A stretch of 64,000 nucleotides of DNA from Paramarasmius palmivorus. Lineage: Eukaryota; Basidiomycota; Agaricomycetes; Agaricales; Marasmiaceae. Below, piece by piece: positions 1-11,759 of this stretch; within the stretch, counting starts at the first letter, position 1, and the number at the start of each line of letters is the position of its first letter. Made by a program: the position numbers and the translations under genes. The DNA is taken from positions 620,001 to 684,000 of the forward strand of contig JAYKXP010000015.1 of assembly GCA_037176845.1 (NCBI GenBank), written 5' to 3'. The notes below the pieces were generated by a model, which saw only the letters and a program-made list of their open reading frames with translations, did no database searches and was not told where the DNA came from.

Positions 1-13
1 AGGATATACTCAC

Positions 14-203
14 CTTCGAAAGTAAAGGAAAGGCTTGCTCCGTCCTTGTTCGTACCATGAGAAGTATGGTTGTACGGTGCACCAAAAATTCCAACGTTGT
101 CGAAGGATCCAATATCTAGCACCCATGGCTCCCCTTCATAGCTGATTCTAGCGTCGGTATCGTCAATGACAATCCTTCGAGGGTAGTCGAAATCGGACTG
201 CAT
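14..203 (-). CDS. N-terminal exon of a single-pass membrane protein (partial, runs off the window)
   Basis: Only the first exon is present. It begins with ATG at 203 and reads [17 protein letters not shown], then stops at a GTGAGT donor at 13, after which the gene leaves the window. The protein is a clear paralogue of the complete gene at 41201-42841: the start, the DDTDxRISY motif, the [11 protein letters not shown] segment with its N-glycosylation sequon and the intron position are all shared. By analogy it should encode an ectodomain, one membrane span and a cytoplasmic tail. No signal peptide precedes the chosen start in either paralogue. Function is unknown. The exon is secure; everything beyond it is inferred from the paralogue. 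Confidence 0.75.
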
Positions 204-1041
204 GTCGAATCGTTCCTGTGTGATGTGGGCGTTGTCGTTTGCTTTTGTGAGGTTCGAGGCGCCTTCGACCGCGTTTTTAAGCCAATCTGTTTCAATGGAC
301 AGGTGAATCAGACTCCCGTGCACATGATGGAGATAGGAATGAATACTGACGGCGATAGTCATTGAAATACAGACGCCAAAACGATTTCTCCTTTGCCACT
401 CCGAACGGCGAGCTACAAGAGGGGCAAGTAGTTTTCGTTGTAAGCCTTCTTAAATCACCAGATGGACTGGAAATGACACCCACAGTCTGAATGAAGACGG
501 TACATCTAGAAGTGAATTCAACTTCAACAAAGATCGATTGAGGCGGTAGTAATGGACAGAGTGATGGTAACAAGTCAAGCCTGATATATCAACGCACTCT
601 GTACCGAAGTAGCTAAGGACTCTGTTCGTTAGAGTAAAGCTCAATTTGCGTTCAGAGTAGACCACATGCCTGAGGATCCCGAGTCATTGCCGGAGAGAGT
701 GACCTCAGCGCAAAGAGCACCGTCTAAGCTCCCAAGTATCACTCAGCCCTATTGGTAAGAGTAAGAAGTATCTCGAAATTTTTGATATGATTGATACTGA
801 CCAGGTTCGAGCGTCCCGACCATCATTTATGGGAATTTGATGCTGTTGCAGCTGCAAAATGAGTGTTATCTCGAGGGACAGAAGGACATGAATTATTGTT
901 GACCTTTGTTGACTTGAGAGGAGTGGTGCACGTGCTTGCTTACTTCGACTCCGACAAGACGGTCCGACGATTCCGAGGAAGGAGCTTCGGATTCCACACC
1001 AAAGTAACTTCCATCATCCACCACCAAGAGTCCCAATCGAA
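204..1041. other. Intergenic, divergent promoter region
   Basis: This stretch separates the leftward membrane-protein gene from the rightward RPB12 gene. The open frames in it have no splice logic and no recognisable motif. It presumably holds both promoters, but I see no convincing TATA element. Confidence 0.5.
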
Positions 1042-1356
1042 ATGGATCAACAGCAAAGCTACAACCAATCTGGAAATACCGGTGGCTTCATGCAACCACC
1101 ACCGCGCCAGGAGATGGAATATCTCTGCGCAGGTGCGTCGCTCTCTTTTTCCTACCGCATTTTAGCTGATTGCCCAATCTTCCTTTCTCATAGACTGCGG
1201 TGCCAAAAACGAGATTAGGCCTCGTGAACCCATTCGCTGCAGAGAGTGCGGACATCGAATTATGTATAAGAAGCGAACAAGGAGAAGTGCGTAATTTTTC
1301 TCTTTGCGATTAACGGGCCTGACTTGTCCGCAGTGGTTCAATTCGAGGCCCGGTAA
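1042..1356 (+). CDS. RPB12: RNA polymerases I, II and III shared subunit RPABC4 (Rpb12)
   Basis: Three exons (1042-1132, 1194-1286, 1334-1356) join in phase to a 68-residue protein, the usual size for this subunit. The two introns are 61 and 47 nt. After a Gln/Pro-rich N-terminus come the zinc-ribbon cysteines CADC and CREC, the block RPREPIRC, the basic stretch [11 protein letters not shown] and the hallmark C-terminus MVQFEAR. Rpb12 binds one zinc ion and sits at the interface of the large subunits of all three nuclear RNA polymerases; it is essential in yeast. The exons are short and easily missed, but the family match is unambiguous. Confidence 0.96.
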
Positions 1357-1900
1357 ACAATCCACGAAAACGGCCTAGAATATCAGATCCAGAATTGGCA
1401 CGTCGGAGAGTCGGAAGCAGGAGCAGATGAAGACAGGACAGACACGGCACATAAATTTTCTTGCACACGGGGAGAAACACTAGGTTTCGTGCCGTTGCTG
1501 CGTATCTAGGCGATGTTCTAGCTCTGCTTGAAATGGCGATGGTCAACTTCTACACGTGAAAACAGTGAAAGTTGGTGTCGACAGCAAAATCCTTTATATA
1601 TGGAGGTTGATGACCGCACCTTGCCCCGATTTCATGCCAGGCTGCATGGTCTGTGACGTTCTAGGAACGCAGATTCTTCCTTCACGCTTTCATTTCTTGT
1701 CGTTCTTTCCTTCACTTTCCCTCTCGGCGTGTGGAAGGGGATAACTGTACGTAGATTGACCTGTGGCAGTTTCCTCGAGATACAGATGTAGTAACATTCA
1801 ATCAACAACATCAAGGGAAATGTTTACTTTGAGGCTTTCATTACATCCAGAGCATGTATTATTGATGACTAGCATAAGTGTGAATGTGCATTATACTTGT
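1357..1900. other. Intergenic, convergent 3' flanks
   Basis: This lies between the ends of RPB12 and the leftward membrane-protein gene. I see no gene, repeat or RNA in it; it probably contains the two 3' untranslated regions. Confidence 0.5.
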
Positions 1901-2830
1901 TCAGACCAAATCGTCATATTGCGGCGGTAAACTCTCCCTCGGTGACATACTTGGCCTCGATCGAGTACTGTATTCTCCACCTTCCCGCTCATTCACACTC
2001 AATTCCACTTGGCCATTTCTCGGCGTTATCCTAGGTACCGCGACCCTTCCACCTTCAGCATGAATCGGCGCGGAACTTGATGAACATGTCGGACAGTGGT
2101 GTACCTGCAACACAGGAAGGTGTTGTGTTGTGGGCCATCTGCGATCCGACCTGTGCCTTCCTTCGTATCTGGGTACGAATCGGAGGCAAGGGTTCTGGTA
2201 TTGGTCCAAACGGTTCAATTCTGGGGATCCTCCAAGTGTCGAGTTTTGTTTCCTTCGAACAATGAGGATTGAAATGCAGATTACCAATCCCATACCAACT
2301 ACACCCCCAATGATCCCACCAATGAGCGGTCCTAGATTTGCACTTGTAGGATTTCCTGGGAATTCAATCTAGTAGGAGGCAGAGTCAGCCTGAAGTTTCA
2401 TGTTGTTTATGAGGAGTTACTCAACGGTAGGAAATGTTAGTGTGCCAGGCCTGGTTGGAACAGGTCTATGATAGATTCAAACGATCGACAAGGATACTCA
2501 CCAATCAACTGAAGGGAAGGTTATCGCTCCGCCAGCTGTGGGCGGTGAAGGATTTGTTTCGAGAGCGAAAGGGAGCGAGGTTGGAGTCATTGGTACTGCA
2601 GATAAAAAAACGAGCGGAGTACGTGCTTAAGTGCAGTCGGCATGGTACTTCTGCCGTTTGAGAAATGACTCCCGTTGGAGTCTGCATCAACATATTGAAC
2701 AAAACCTAATACAGCGTTAGTGCTGTACCTTGCAAAAAACGACACGCCAGCCTCAAACACCGAAGGGACTGGGCAAACGATCCGTTCGGGGGCCAAGCTG
2801 CCCTCTCCAGGATCATATCGGCGACTGTGA
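1901..2830 (-). CDS. Single-pass membrane protein with PPxY tail, 5' end unresolved
   Basis: The last exon is clear. Short Gly/Ile/Val runs (LIGGIIGGVVGMGLVICISI) form one membrane span, followed by a basic stop-transfer stretch (VRRKQ) and a roughly 110-residue cytoplasmic tail ending in PPQYDDLV. PPxY motifs of this kind bind WW domains of Rsp5-type ubiquitin ligases. Upstream coding segments include a Pro/Thr-rich stretch with two similar pieces, AITFPSVD and TLTFPTVE, and a segment around 2600-2800 reading VCPVPSVFEAGVSFF. I could not find a start codon that joins all pieces in frame within the space left by RBX1. The gene may be short, have an extra tiny first exon, or be a 5'-truncated member of the family at 41201. 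No enzymatic domain is visible. Confidence 0.5.
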
Positions 2831-2919
2831 CGTCGTAGTTCGTAATTAATGCACGTTGCCAGTAACGCAGGAGGTTTGAACTCGCTCGCCCGGGTTTCGA
2901 GTTACGCGTAGCTCTATCA

Positions 2920-3584
<665 letters not shown>

Positions 3585-3642
3585 CTTTGAAGTGAAATTT
3601 CTCGAGGAGTCGTGTGGTGGTAGTGGTGAGTCAGGGAGCGCG

Positions 3643-4018
3643 TCAGTGGCTGTGAGGGTACCCTTGAATCCCTGAGACCCAGTCTCTTCTCGCATCCGCC
3701 AGCAGCTCAAGCTAACGAATTACACCTATTGTCTCGGGCCATCAAGAAGTTACATACTGGCCACTCTTGACCTCGTTCTACTGCCATGCGAAGGCTTTGT
3801 AATGACCCAAGATGCTCACCCTCGAATTCACGAATCACGGCCCGTATCATGACCAACGACCATACTTTCCAAGGGGATTGAATCTTGACCTTGGGCTGGA
3901 ACAATATGCAATTCCTTATTATTGACAGGGATGGTTTAGCTTCATGGATAAGTCTCGGAATTCGTCGTCTCCCTGACACTATTTGCAAAGCCAATTTTCT
4001 CGGATTAGCAGCCGCCAT
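3643..4018 (-). CDS. Hypothetical small basic protein
   Basis: I do not recognise this protein. A possible reading starts with ATG at 4018 (MAAANPRKLALQ, in a good context) and stays open through RAVIREFEGEHLGSLQ and MAVERGQEWP. A GTATGT donor then joins an exon starting LELLADARRDWV and ending GIQGYPHSH at the stop at 3643. The stop lies 59 nt upstream of the RBX1 start on the same strand. The helical, charged composition resembles a mitochondrial or ribosome-associated small protein, but nothing names it. Chance open reading is possible; the splice junction before LELLADAR is the best evidence for a gene. Confidence 0.3.
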
Positions 4019-4649
4019 ATTGCTGCATAGAGGTGATACGAAGGAATTAGGAAAATTAGATGCTGCATATGGTACGTGGCTTATACGCTTTCCCGTTCTG
4101 AAGACGTTCCATCTTATTATGAAGTTGTAGCCATCCCTTCTCGGACATTCTCTACCAGCGGTATCATTCGAAGCTACATCTTCACGACGCCAAAAATTGG
4201 ACGTACTTGGTTGCAATCATACCGAGTTTCTCACCGTGATTTCTCCGCTGCCGGTCCGTTATCTACGACATTCACGAAGATCGCGCTCCAGTGTACGTAT
4301 AACGGAATCTATGTTTCGTCAAACATATATACAGTTTTGCAGAAACGATGTGATCTGAGCGACTATTGACTACTGCCAATCCTCTCGCATGCTCGAACAC
4401 CTTCACGATGGAATAGACATCTCTGGCTGGATCGGTTTCCCGCCGCACTCTCCGGTTGATGTTCTTTGTGATCATTTCCCTGATTTCCGAAGAGTTGCTT
4501 CTTCGGTCTACATCTTTCTCGGTAAAGGCATTACTATCGTTATCAGGCGTAAAAACACTAGGTCCGTGCTAAGCAGAAAAGATACAATATACCGTCCTTC
4601 CTGATACAACCACAACAGGCTTGGCTACACTTCTTCGGTGCCACACGGC
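4019..4649. other. Unassigned region between two leftward genes
   Basis: Several open frames exist on the plus strand (for example 4140-4280, reading SRTFSTSGIIRS), with plausible splice sites but no consistent gene model and no recognisable family. I treat it as intergenic or decayed sequence. Confidence 0.35.
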
Positions 4650-5754
4650 TTAGGCACACCTGTGTCGGGAAAGTAGGCCCTCCGATGGGAAGCATTGCTT
4701 GCAAAATGGGCATTCCCATTGTGTTCGTTTCCCGTGCTGCGATACTTCGTGCCTATGCCTATCGTGGTTCCTCGAGAACAAGGCGTCGCATCCTGCCATT
4801 GTACACGGGTACCGGTACTTGCGTTTGGGTCGGTGGCTCAGCATGTGCGTCTCGCGGTTGTAATGAGTAGCGAATGAGCGATCGCAGCCTGCTACTTTGC
4901 AGGGGAAAATACGAGCCCTAGGGTTCCTGGCGTAACGCTTCGGACGAGGTTCCTCTTGAACAATATGTTGTTCGGATACAGGATTCTCGGTCTCTGGCGA
5001 GGATAGTGGGGTTGTGCTGAGTGTTTCGCTCCGGTTGTCGAGACCTGGTGAGCTGCTCTGGCCAAAGTCGAACTCCACGGTTCCGGCGAGTGGACCATAT
5101 TCCGCAGAAGGGAAGAAGCTGTCGCTGTATTCGAATCCAGACAGGGCACCGATCAGCGATCCAACGTTGTCGGTGCTCCAATCAGTTGGAACACCACAGG
5201 CGGCATCATCTCGAACCACATCTCCCCCGTTCGGCGACAAAGGAGATTCTTTCGGGATCACTGCAAATCTTCTACTTGAATTAATTCGTTACGTTTGTCT
5301 AGACTTCTCTTACCTGTATCTCCTATAGCCCCCGATATGCGGTTGCCTGATTCGTAGTGAGTAATACTTATTTTCGAGACATTGGCTACTCACCTTCAGA
5401 TTCCAGAGCAAAGTTGCTGAAGGCCGAGTATGGGTTTGCGACGAGATACGAAGTACTCTCAGCACTAGAGTGTTCGTGGCGCTCCTCGGGGATGGTGGTC
5501 AAGGGAGGTACGGGGGTGCTGTTTGATCCGCTGCCGTTGCCTGTGGTGACTTCCACAATCAAAATTCCTCCTTCTGACTTGGCGTTAACATGCAGGTATC
5601 CAGAGGATCCACAATAATCCCCGGAGGCGATTGCCTGACTCAAGGGTATGGGCTTTAGCATGTAGGATATCTCCTTGTCTGGGATATTTGTCGAGGGTAT
5701 TTCGAGGACCACTTGAAAGTGAGCAAGTGCACGAAGCGGGACGAACATAGACAT
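4650..5754 (-). CDS. C2H2 zinc-finger protein, probable transcription factor, with a 9-nt microexon
   Basis: The gene reads in three exons (5754-5394, 5322-5314, 5260-4650) to 326 residues. The first two thirds are low-complexity and acidic or Ser/Pro-rich, typical of a regulatory region. The C-terminus carries tandem zinc fingers: FPCKVAGCDRSF with H-x4-H, PCTMAGCDALF with H-x4-H, and a last finger WECPFCKQCF ending HRC. A basic segment (RPKRYARNPRAR) precedes the fingers. Skipping the microexon would leave a 133-nt intron, long for this genome, and removes three residues without breaking the frame; including it gives two introns of 71 and 53 nt with perfect GT-AG ends. Target genes are unknown. 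It is the only regulator next to the chitinase gene, but no functional link is shown. Confidence 0.8.
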
Positions 5755-6535
5755 GGTGTGGCGCGGATTAGGTTGTGTGTCGTAGGTATCAACCTTTTAG
5801 ACAGCTCTTCAACTTATGTTATGATTTTTTTTCAAGTGTTCGCTTCGGTATTTTGCAATCAACTTCGCTTGGAGCACGATAAGAATGTTCACTGGTAGAT
5901 CTGATGTCCTCTAACATGGGCTAGTAGTTCAGAGCTAGCTGCCTGCCCACCGGCGTGAGGGTTTGTGCATATGGGGCTCCAGGTAGGAGAATTCCGCCTG
6001 TCTCTACTTAACGGCGTCGCTCTACCTAAAAGAGTATATTGAATGCACAAAGAACAGAGTATACTCAACCGCACTCATCATCGTAGACGTGTTTTGTGTG
6101 TTCATGTTGTTCACTTCCTGGTACTTTTATTGATTTACTAGATAACACCAGAGATAACGTTAGATTTGAGAGCGACGGTGCGCGATTGAGCGGGACTGTA
6201 CGGTGATGACCGGCGTTCGTTCCACGCCACACCCACACCAACTCCTCGAGTGATCAAAACCATCTGAACAACTCCTAAACCCTGTTATGGGACATCAAAG
6301 CAAGGTGACGTTATGTCAAACATCATGTACAGTATGCACCGTATATTTTCTGGCCAATATGATGGATACCTTCACGCTAATTCATGTGTTCTTGGCGCGA
6401 ATAGAACAAAACGTTGTCACAGGATTTTTGGAAAGAAAGGTCTGCTACATTTTGCGATCACAACGCTACTCCTAGGATAGACTATGTGCGGTGTAATCGG
6501 CGGCGGCAAAACGGCAGGATCTTCGCTCAACGTTG
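5755..6535. other. Intergenic
   Basis: Upstream flank of the zinc-finger gene and downstream flank of the chitinase gene. Short open frames only; no RNA gene, repeat or motif recognised. Confidence 0.5.
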
Positions 6536-8120
6536 CTAGAGACCCATGCTCTTCCTGATAGCATCGGTCAAGATATCGTTGTAATCACCAGCCGTGTGCC
6601 ACGTCGCAAACCCTGCAATACCATAATCCTTGATGAATTTACCCTTGGCAGCAAAAGCTCTTTCGTCGTCAAAAGAAACCATAACCTCGTCCTCGTCGTT
6701 GTATACGTAGGCCTAACATTAACCCGTCAGAATCTTTGTGGAGTAAAGGTCCCGTTAGTGGTGGCGTACCGTTTGACTACACTCGTCGAACAGGTAAGAA
6801 ACTTTCGGAGTGCCATCCTCGTTTAAGTAGCCTTCTTCGATAAGTCCTCTAAAGGAAAAGGTACCTATAAGCGAATTTAGGGTGCTAACAGCAACGCCGA
6901 GCTTAGCCACTTACCTCCAGCGTGGTTGACAACACCACAAGGGTCGACGAGACCTTCGGGGTCATCAAACATGTCGCCTTTTGGATGAATATTCTTGTTG
7001 AACGGGGGTACCCAGAGCAAGCTCTTCCGAATCCTTCTTGTAGGCATCGGTTTTATTAACGCTAAAGCCATGGCCATAGGCAGCGGTACCCAAGACAAGT
7101 TTACTCTTGGGAATACCAACTTTGTTCCACGCATCAATAGCGGCGATGGCAGAGGACACCTGACGGTCTTTTGGCGCGCAGGTGTCATTAAGAGGACTAT
7201 TCGGACCAACGGTATCCGACCAGGGGCCATAAATATCATAGTTCATCACGGCTATATGGTCGAGGACAGTAGCAAAGCCAGAGAGGTTTGTGGAAGGGTT
7301 TCCGGCGACATCGTTCCACGGCTGCACACTGGCTGCGGCGCTCAAGATGAGCTTAGAGCCTACTGGATGCTGTCGAAGTTCTTGTAGCATCGCAAGGAAG
7401 TTGTCTGTATCATGATCAGATATGGTATTGCATCCAATTCTGGAATAGTTGTTAGGGAAAAGTAGCTTGAACATATCCGAAAGCACCGTACCCCTGACGG
7501 TTTGGATACTCCCAGCTGGGAACGTAATAGAAATCAGCAGGGTTCTGATGCGCGTACGAAATAGACTAACTCAAAATCAACGCCATCCAGGGAATACTCA
7601 GTCACAAGGTCGGTAATTGCATTCACAAACTTGGTACGGTTGGAGGTTGAGGCCACTGCGTTCGAGTACCAGACTGATCCGTTCCATCCGCCGATGGATA
7701 TGGTCGCTTTAACGCCCTGAACAATACAATGAGGAATCGGAATCATAATGGAACTTAGCCGTGACATAAGTAACATACATTGTCATGAGCAGCCTTCACG
7801 AAGTCTGGTAATACGTCGGGACCGGCTTGCGACATGTTCAAAGCTAGAACCCCGGGGTCTTCAGTAGGAACTCTGGAGGATTTTAGGTTCCAAGGAGTCG
7901 AAAGAGCAACGGAAACATACGCAAAGGAGTATGCAATCTGGGTATATCTGGACCAGGGAATGGCAGCTACAGGGAACAGGGGTGCAGCATTTGCATTGTA
8001 CCATGACTTTGCAACTTTAGCAGGGGCGCTGTTCTCCGATTCCAGGTTGACGTCAAGCCCCTTCGCGAAGAGAAGAGGCGCGAAAACGAAAAATGGGCGT
8101 AGCAATGGTTGACCGAACAT
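6536..8120 (-). CDS. Secreted GH18 chitinase with one frame break near the C-terminus
   Basis: The protein starts with a signal peptide (MFGQPLLRPFFVFAPLLFA). It contains the GH18 beta-strand motif ATISIGGWNGS and the catalytic motif DGVDFDWEYPN, restored across a GTTAGT intron, so the DxxDxDxE acid is intact. VMNYDIYGPWS, GTAAYGHGFSV, a C-terminal FDECSQT block and TWHTAGDYNDIL complete the barrel. GH18 enzymes hydrolyse beta-1,4 N-acetylglucosamine polymers with substrate-assisted catalysis; fungal ones act in wall remodelling or mycoparasitism. At about 7010-7015 the frame changes by one base: LALG continues into a quick stop, while the next frame gives the expected PPFNKNIHPKGD. No intron fits there. 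Either one base in the GGG run is wrong in the assembly or the gene is a recent pseudogene. Stop at 6536. Confidence 0.85.
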
Positions 8121-9277
8121 AATCGCGAGAGGAATGGGGGCGGGTGAGGTCCATGCCGCTAGTCTCTCCCTTTTATCCACGGAAGAATGGTTACTCGTGG
8201 ATGGGAAGTGGATGGAAATATGAATATTCATTCACTATAGGCGCATTGGGATCGGATAATCGGCCCATTGTTGGCAATACAAAATGCCCTGTAGAGAATA
8301 ATCCATTCATAATCGAAAGGAAAAACTTGACCGATGAGTTGCGAAGTCGAAGTATTTATAGTTTGTTCATCGTTTGCAAGCCTAAAAATATGCGAGCGCA
8401 GGCACTTTCCGAACGCGTAGAGTTGGTAACTTTAATCTCTTGCTATATCAATGCCTTCTCGATCTAGGCAATATTCCGTAAACGGCCCAGTGTTGCTAAT
8501 CATCGAGGACGAAAAACACACCTCCGGACGATTGGTCGTGATTTAGGAGAACTAGCCCATGTAGAGACAGAGAAGATAGTATTTCAGTACCTGGTTCAGA
8601 ATGACAAGGGATAAAACGAACGCACGGGAAGTGAGACCATATACTGTCAGACGAGTGTTAGTACTAGTGTGATAGCACAAAGAAAAGCGAAATAAAGGTC
8701 TTATTGTCTCGACGATTCCTCTTATTTTTGATCAAGGTCTGAATGTGTACCATCGCCAGTGTCCTTGCAAGGAAGTGGAGGTTCCATTGCGGTTCATGAC
8801 GATGGAAGGATCAGGAGAGGAACGTTCAGGTGGCTGTGACGGGTCGTGTCCCACGTGCACGTAATTTTCCGCTTGTTGTCTATGTCTTCACTCTTCACCA
8901 CCGGTACCGTTTGCTATGGGCCCGGGGCCTAGGGCTGTGGGTTTCGCTGGAAACACGTACATTCTGCCTTCAAGTAACAGTCTCCAAGAATCTTTATACC
9001 CAAATATCGACATGCTTACTCGGCGAAAAAAATATGGGCATTCAGAACATACCCCTGACCTGCCCCTGACATAGCTCGATGACCGAAGTTCAACATCTTC
9101 TACGCTGGTATGTCTCACTTCTTCACAAGTTCAACAAACATCTAACCGATCACATTATTGTCTAGTGAAACCTCTCAGTGTCACGCACACAAGGGATTCC
9201 AGTATATTTTAGCGTGGTGTAGACAGCAATGGACGAACAACACGACCCACTTTTCCAGCATCCTCTCTTACTACAGA
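8121..9277. other. Intergenic, divergent promoters of chitinase and terpene synthase 1
   Basis: No gene is supported here. The last 170 bases (from about 9110) match the 5' flank of the terpene synthase pseudogene near 17320-17410, so this promoter was carried along in the duplication. Confidence 0.55.
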
Positions 9278-11005
9278 ATGGCCATCGAAACTCCCTCGAC
9301 TCCCGACCACTACATCCTTCCCGACCTCGTCGGTCACTGCAAGTTCCCTCTACTCGTCCATCCAGAGTCCGACCGCGTCACCATCGAGACTATAAATTGG
9401 GTAGACACTAATTGTCCCCAGTTGACCGACAGGCAACGACATCTCCTTCACACCGTTGAGGCAGGCGAATTGGCTGCATATTGCTACAACACCACGAGCT
9501 ACGATCGTCTACGCATTTGTTCAGACTTTTGCATGTACCTTTTCATCCTGTGAGTTGTCTTCGCGCCCTTGTAGTTTCCTATATCTGACCTTTGCGCAGA
9601 GATGACCTTAGCGACGGCTTGTTGAACGAAGATACCGAAACACTTGCCGATTCCGTCATGAACTCACTCGAGTTTACTGAGTTTTACCGTCCTACTAAGG
9701 GACAGCCTGCCGTCGAACTCAACTGTGCGAAGCTTTCTAGAGAGTGAGTTCCCGTTATTTGTACCTTGGCTCACCTACTAATCCTTCTCCAGCTTCTGGG
9801 CTCGTTGTATCAAAGACGCAAAGCCAGGGGTCCAAGCCCGTTTCAAAGAAGCCATGCAATTCCTGTTCGAAGCGTTCAACATCCAAGCGAAAGCCCGAGA
9901 CTCGCATGTTGTTCCGGATCTCGAGTCGTACATTGAGCTGCGCAGAGATACTTCTGGTTCGTGTTTTCTTCTGAGCTGAGCTTGCCTTCCTTACTCATGG
10001 CATTGGGCTACAGGCTGTAAAACTTGCTGGGTACTCATTGAGTACGCTCTTGACATCGAACTTCCCGAACACGTCATCAATCATCCCACTATTCGGTTAC
10101 TCGAGCAGTACGCTAACGATCTTGTCGCCTGGTCCAACGTACGCGGTCTTTTACTTTCTATATCCCCCATCTAATCGTTCCATAATTCACAGGACATCTT
10201 TTCATATAACGTTGAACAATCTCGAGGCGACACTCACAACATGGTCGTCATACTCATGAAGTACCACGGCAAAACTCTTCAGGGCGCAGTCGACCACATC
10301 GGTCAAATGTGTCATGATACCATTGATAACTTCGCGAAACTCAAGAATGAGCTTCCTTCGTGGGGTGAAGAGGTCGATGAAATGGCTCGTCTCTATGTTC
10401 AGGGATTGCAAGATTGGATTGTTGGGTATGTGCTTCGCTCTTTGTGTGTCCTCAGCTAGCTGACTCGTGAATAGGACCCTGCATTGGACTTTCGATTCGA
10501 CGCGGTACTTTGGTGACACCGGTAGGGAGGTGAAGGAGACTCGGTACATCAAGCTTTTGCCTCTTCGCGAGGGGGTGACTCGATGGGCTTGATTCATCCA
10601 ACCTTAGATTTCGCTTTGCTCATTTCTTACTGTATGATATCCCTTACCTATTCAACTGTATATCGACTACTTGTATCTATAGGTTTCTGGATTTTTTTAC
10701 TGTAGATTGTCGGTGGTGAGAGATCTCTGGAGTTCGCTCAGAGCTTCGGATTTCTCTACCCAACCATTTTATTTCTGCTATGCTTGTATCTATGTATTGC
10801 TTACCAGTATATACAAAGTGCTAATTGACTAACAAAGCGACAGTCGTCCTGAATTGGTGATTGTCATTTGACGCCAGCCTTCTTACCGAAGAACTATGAT
10901 CTTCAAACACCACCACCATCTCTTCCTATAATGCACGATCGCCAACCGGCTTGAGCCATCTAGCCTAGCACCGAAAACATCGCTTGCCTTCACCCAATTC
11001 GCGTT
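9110..11005 (+). repeat. Segmental duplication, unit A (terpene synthase 1 with flanks)
   Basis: This unit corresponds to 17320-19140. The shared sequence includes about 170 bases of 5' flank, all exons and introns of the synthase, and roughly 400 bases of 3' flank through the start of the HMG-box relic (the phrase CACGATCGCCAACC occurs in both). The copies differ by many small indels, so the duplication is not recent. Boundaries are approximate, judged by eye. Confidence 0.8.
9278..10592 (+). CDS. Class I sesquiterpene synthase, copy 1
   Basis: Six exons (9278-9549, 9600-9743, 9793-9956, 10014-10138, 10193-10425, 10475-10592) give 351 residues, normal for fungal terpene cyclases. The Asp-rich metal motif DDLSD begins the second exon at about residue 92. 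The second metal site is NDIFSYNVE of the NSE/DTE type, at the start of exon 5, and a C-terminal Arg-Tyr pair (ETRY) fits the RY dyad that senses diphosphate. Such enzymes ionise farnesyl diphosphate with three magnesium ions and cyclise the cation; the product cannot be read from sequence. It acts in the cytosol and has no targeting signal. It is paralogous to 17467-18694 (decayed) and 20484-21779 (intact) with the same intron pattern. The ATG chosen gives MAIETPSTPDHYILPDL, matching copy 3. Confidence 0.93.
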
Positions 11006-11560
11006 CCATGGTGATACCCGTCTCGCAGCGAGTTCTCTTCAGCGCTTCAGCTTGTATAGCACTCGAAGTCACCTCCGATCCTCGACCACATCCTTTCATA
11101 CTCCCTTCGCTACACAACACCGGGGATTCTTGCTCGACTTCCAGCCCATTCTATGGATCCGACTGGGATGGCCGTTCACTCACTCTAGCTTCATCACCAA
11201 CGCGAACCCTCATACCTAGCTCAACGTTTTCCACATTGGCCTCTTTATCACCGCCCCACGAACGTCGTGAATCATCTAGTGTTGACGAGGACTACATCAA
11301 GCGTCCAGAGGATGTCTTCGCTTATTTCGAGCGTCAGCAGGCACGGGAAGAAGGGATATCTGATACCATAACGAAGAAGCTTGGAAGAAGCAACGCCAGG
11401 CCGATATGTTGATCGGTCGACAGTGGCAAGCGTTGGCTCCAGAAGAGAGGAAATATTGAGAGGATTTGCAGGGGAGAAGAAGCACGAATAGCTGTATCAC
11501 CCAAAGTATGGATAGGGAGGCTAGGAACAGGAAAAAGGAACTGCATAAAAGCGAGGTTGA
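10984..11560 (+). pseudogene. Relic of an HMG-box protein gene
   Basis: An open stretch from 10984 is Ser/Thr/Pro-rich and leads into DYIKRPEDVFAYFERQ, the first helix of an HMG box (compare the family pattern RPxNAFxLF). The frame then shifts and continues as AWKKQRQADMLIGRQWQ and ALAPEERKY followed by a stop where the family has Trp, then EDL and several more stops. The remains therefore cover the whole box but cannot make it. HMG-box proteins bind the minor groove; in basidiomycetes they include transcription factors of mating and development. The stop replacing Trp fits a G-to-A transition. The relic lies just beyond the duplicated terpene synthase unit. Confidence 0.7.
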
Positions 11561-11759
11561 GGAGGACATTAGCTCAATTTTATTCATCATTCCTGCTGCG
11601 ATATACGAGCTACACATCGCCGCCGTTCAAACGTTCGGCGGCTCAGCGCTCAGTGTTCCCCCTCCGATCTAGTATTATACCGTTCAGGTGCCGAACTTAT
11701 ACTCTACCACACCATCCTGCTCAACATTCCCTTCGCCGCTACCAATTGTTCCGCTTACA

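Noticed and set aside
292..665. Two overlapping minus-strand open frames upstream of the left-edge gene
   Set aside because: No family signature and no splice logic; they lie in a divergent promoter region.
863..1165. A 100-codon plus-strand frame overlapping the first RPB12 exon
   Set aside because: The RPB12 exons in another frame explain the region completely.
3885..4369. Plus-strand frames with plausible splice sites (SRTFSTSGIIRS)
   Set aside because: No continuous gene could be built; every extension met a stop, and no family was recognised.
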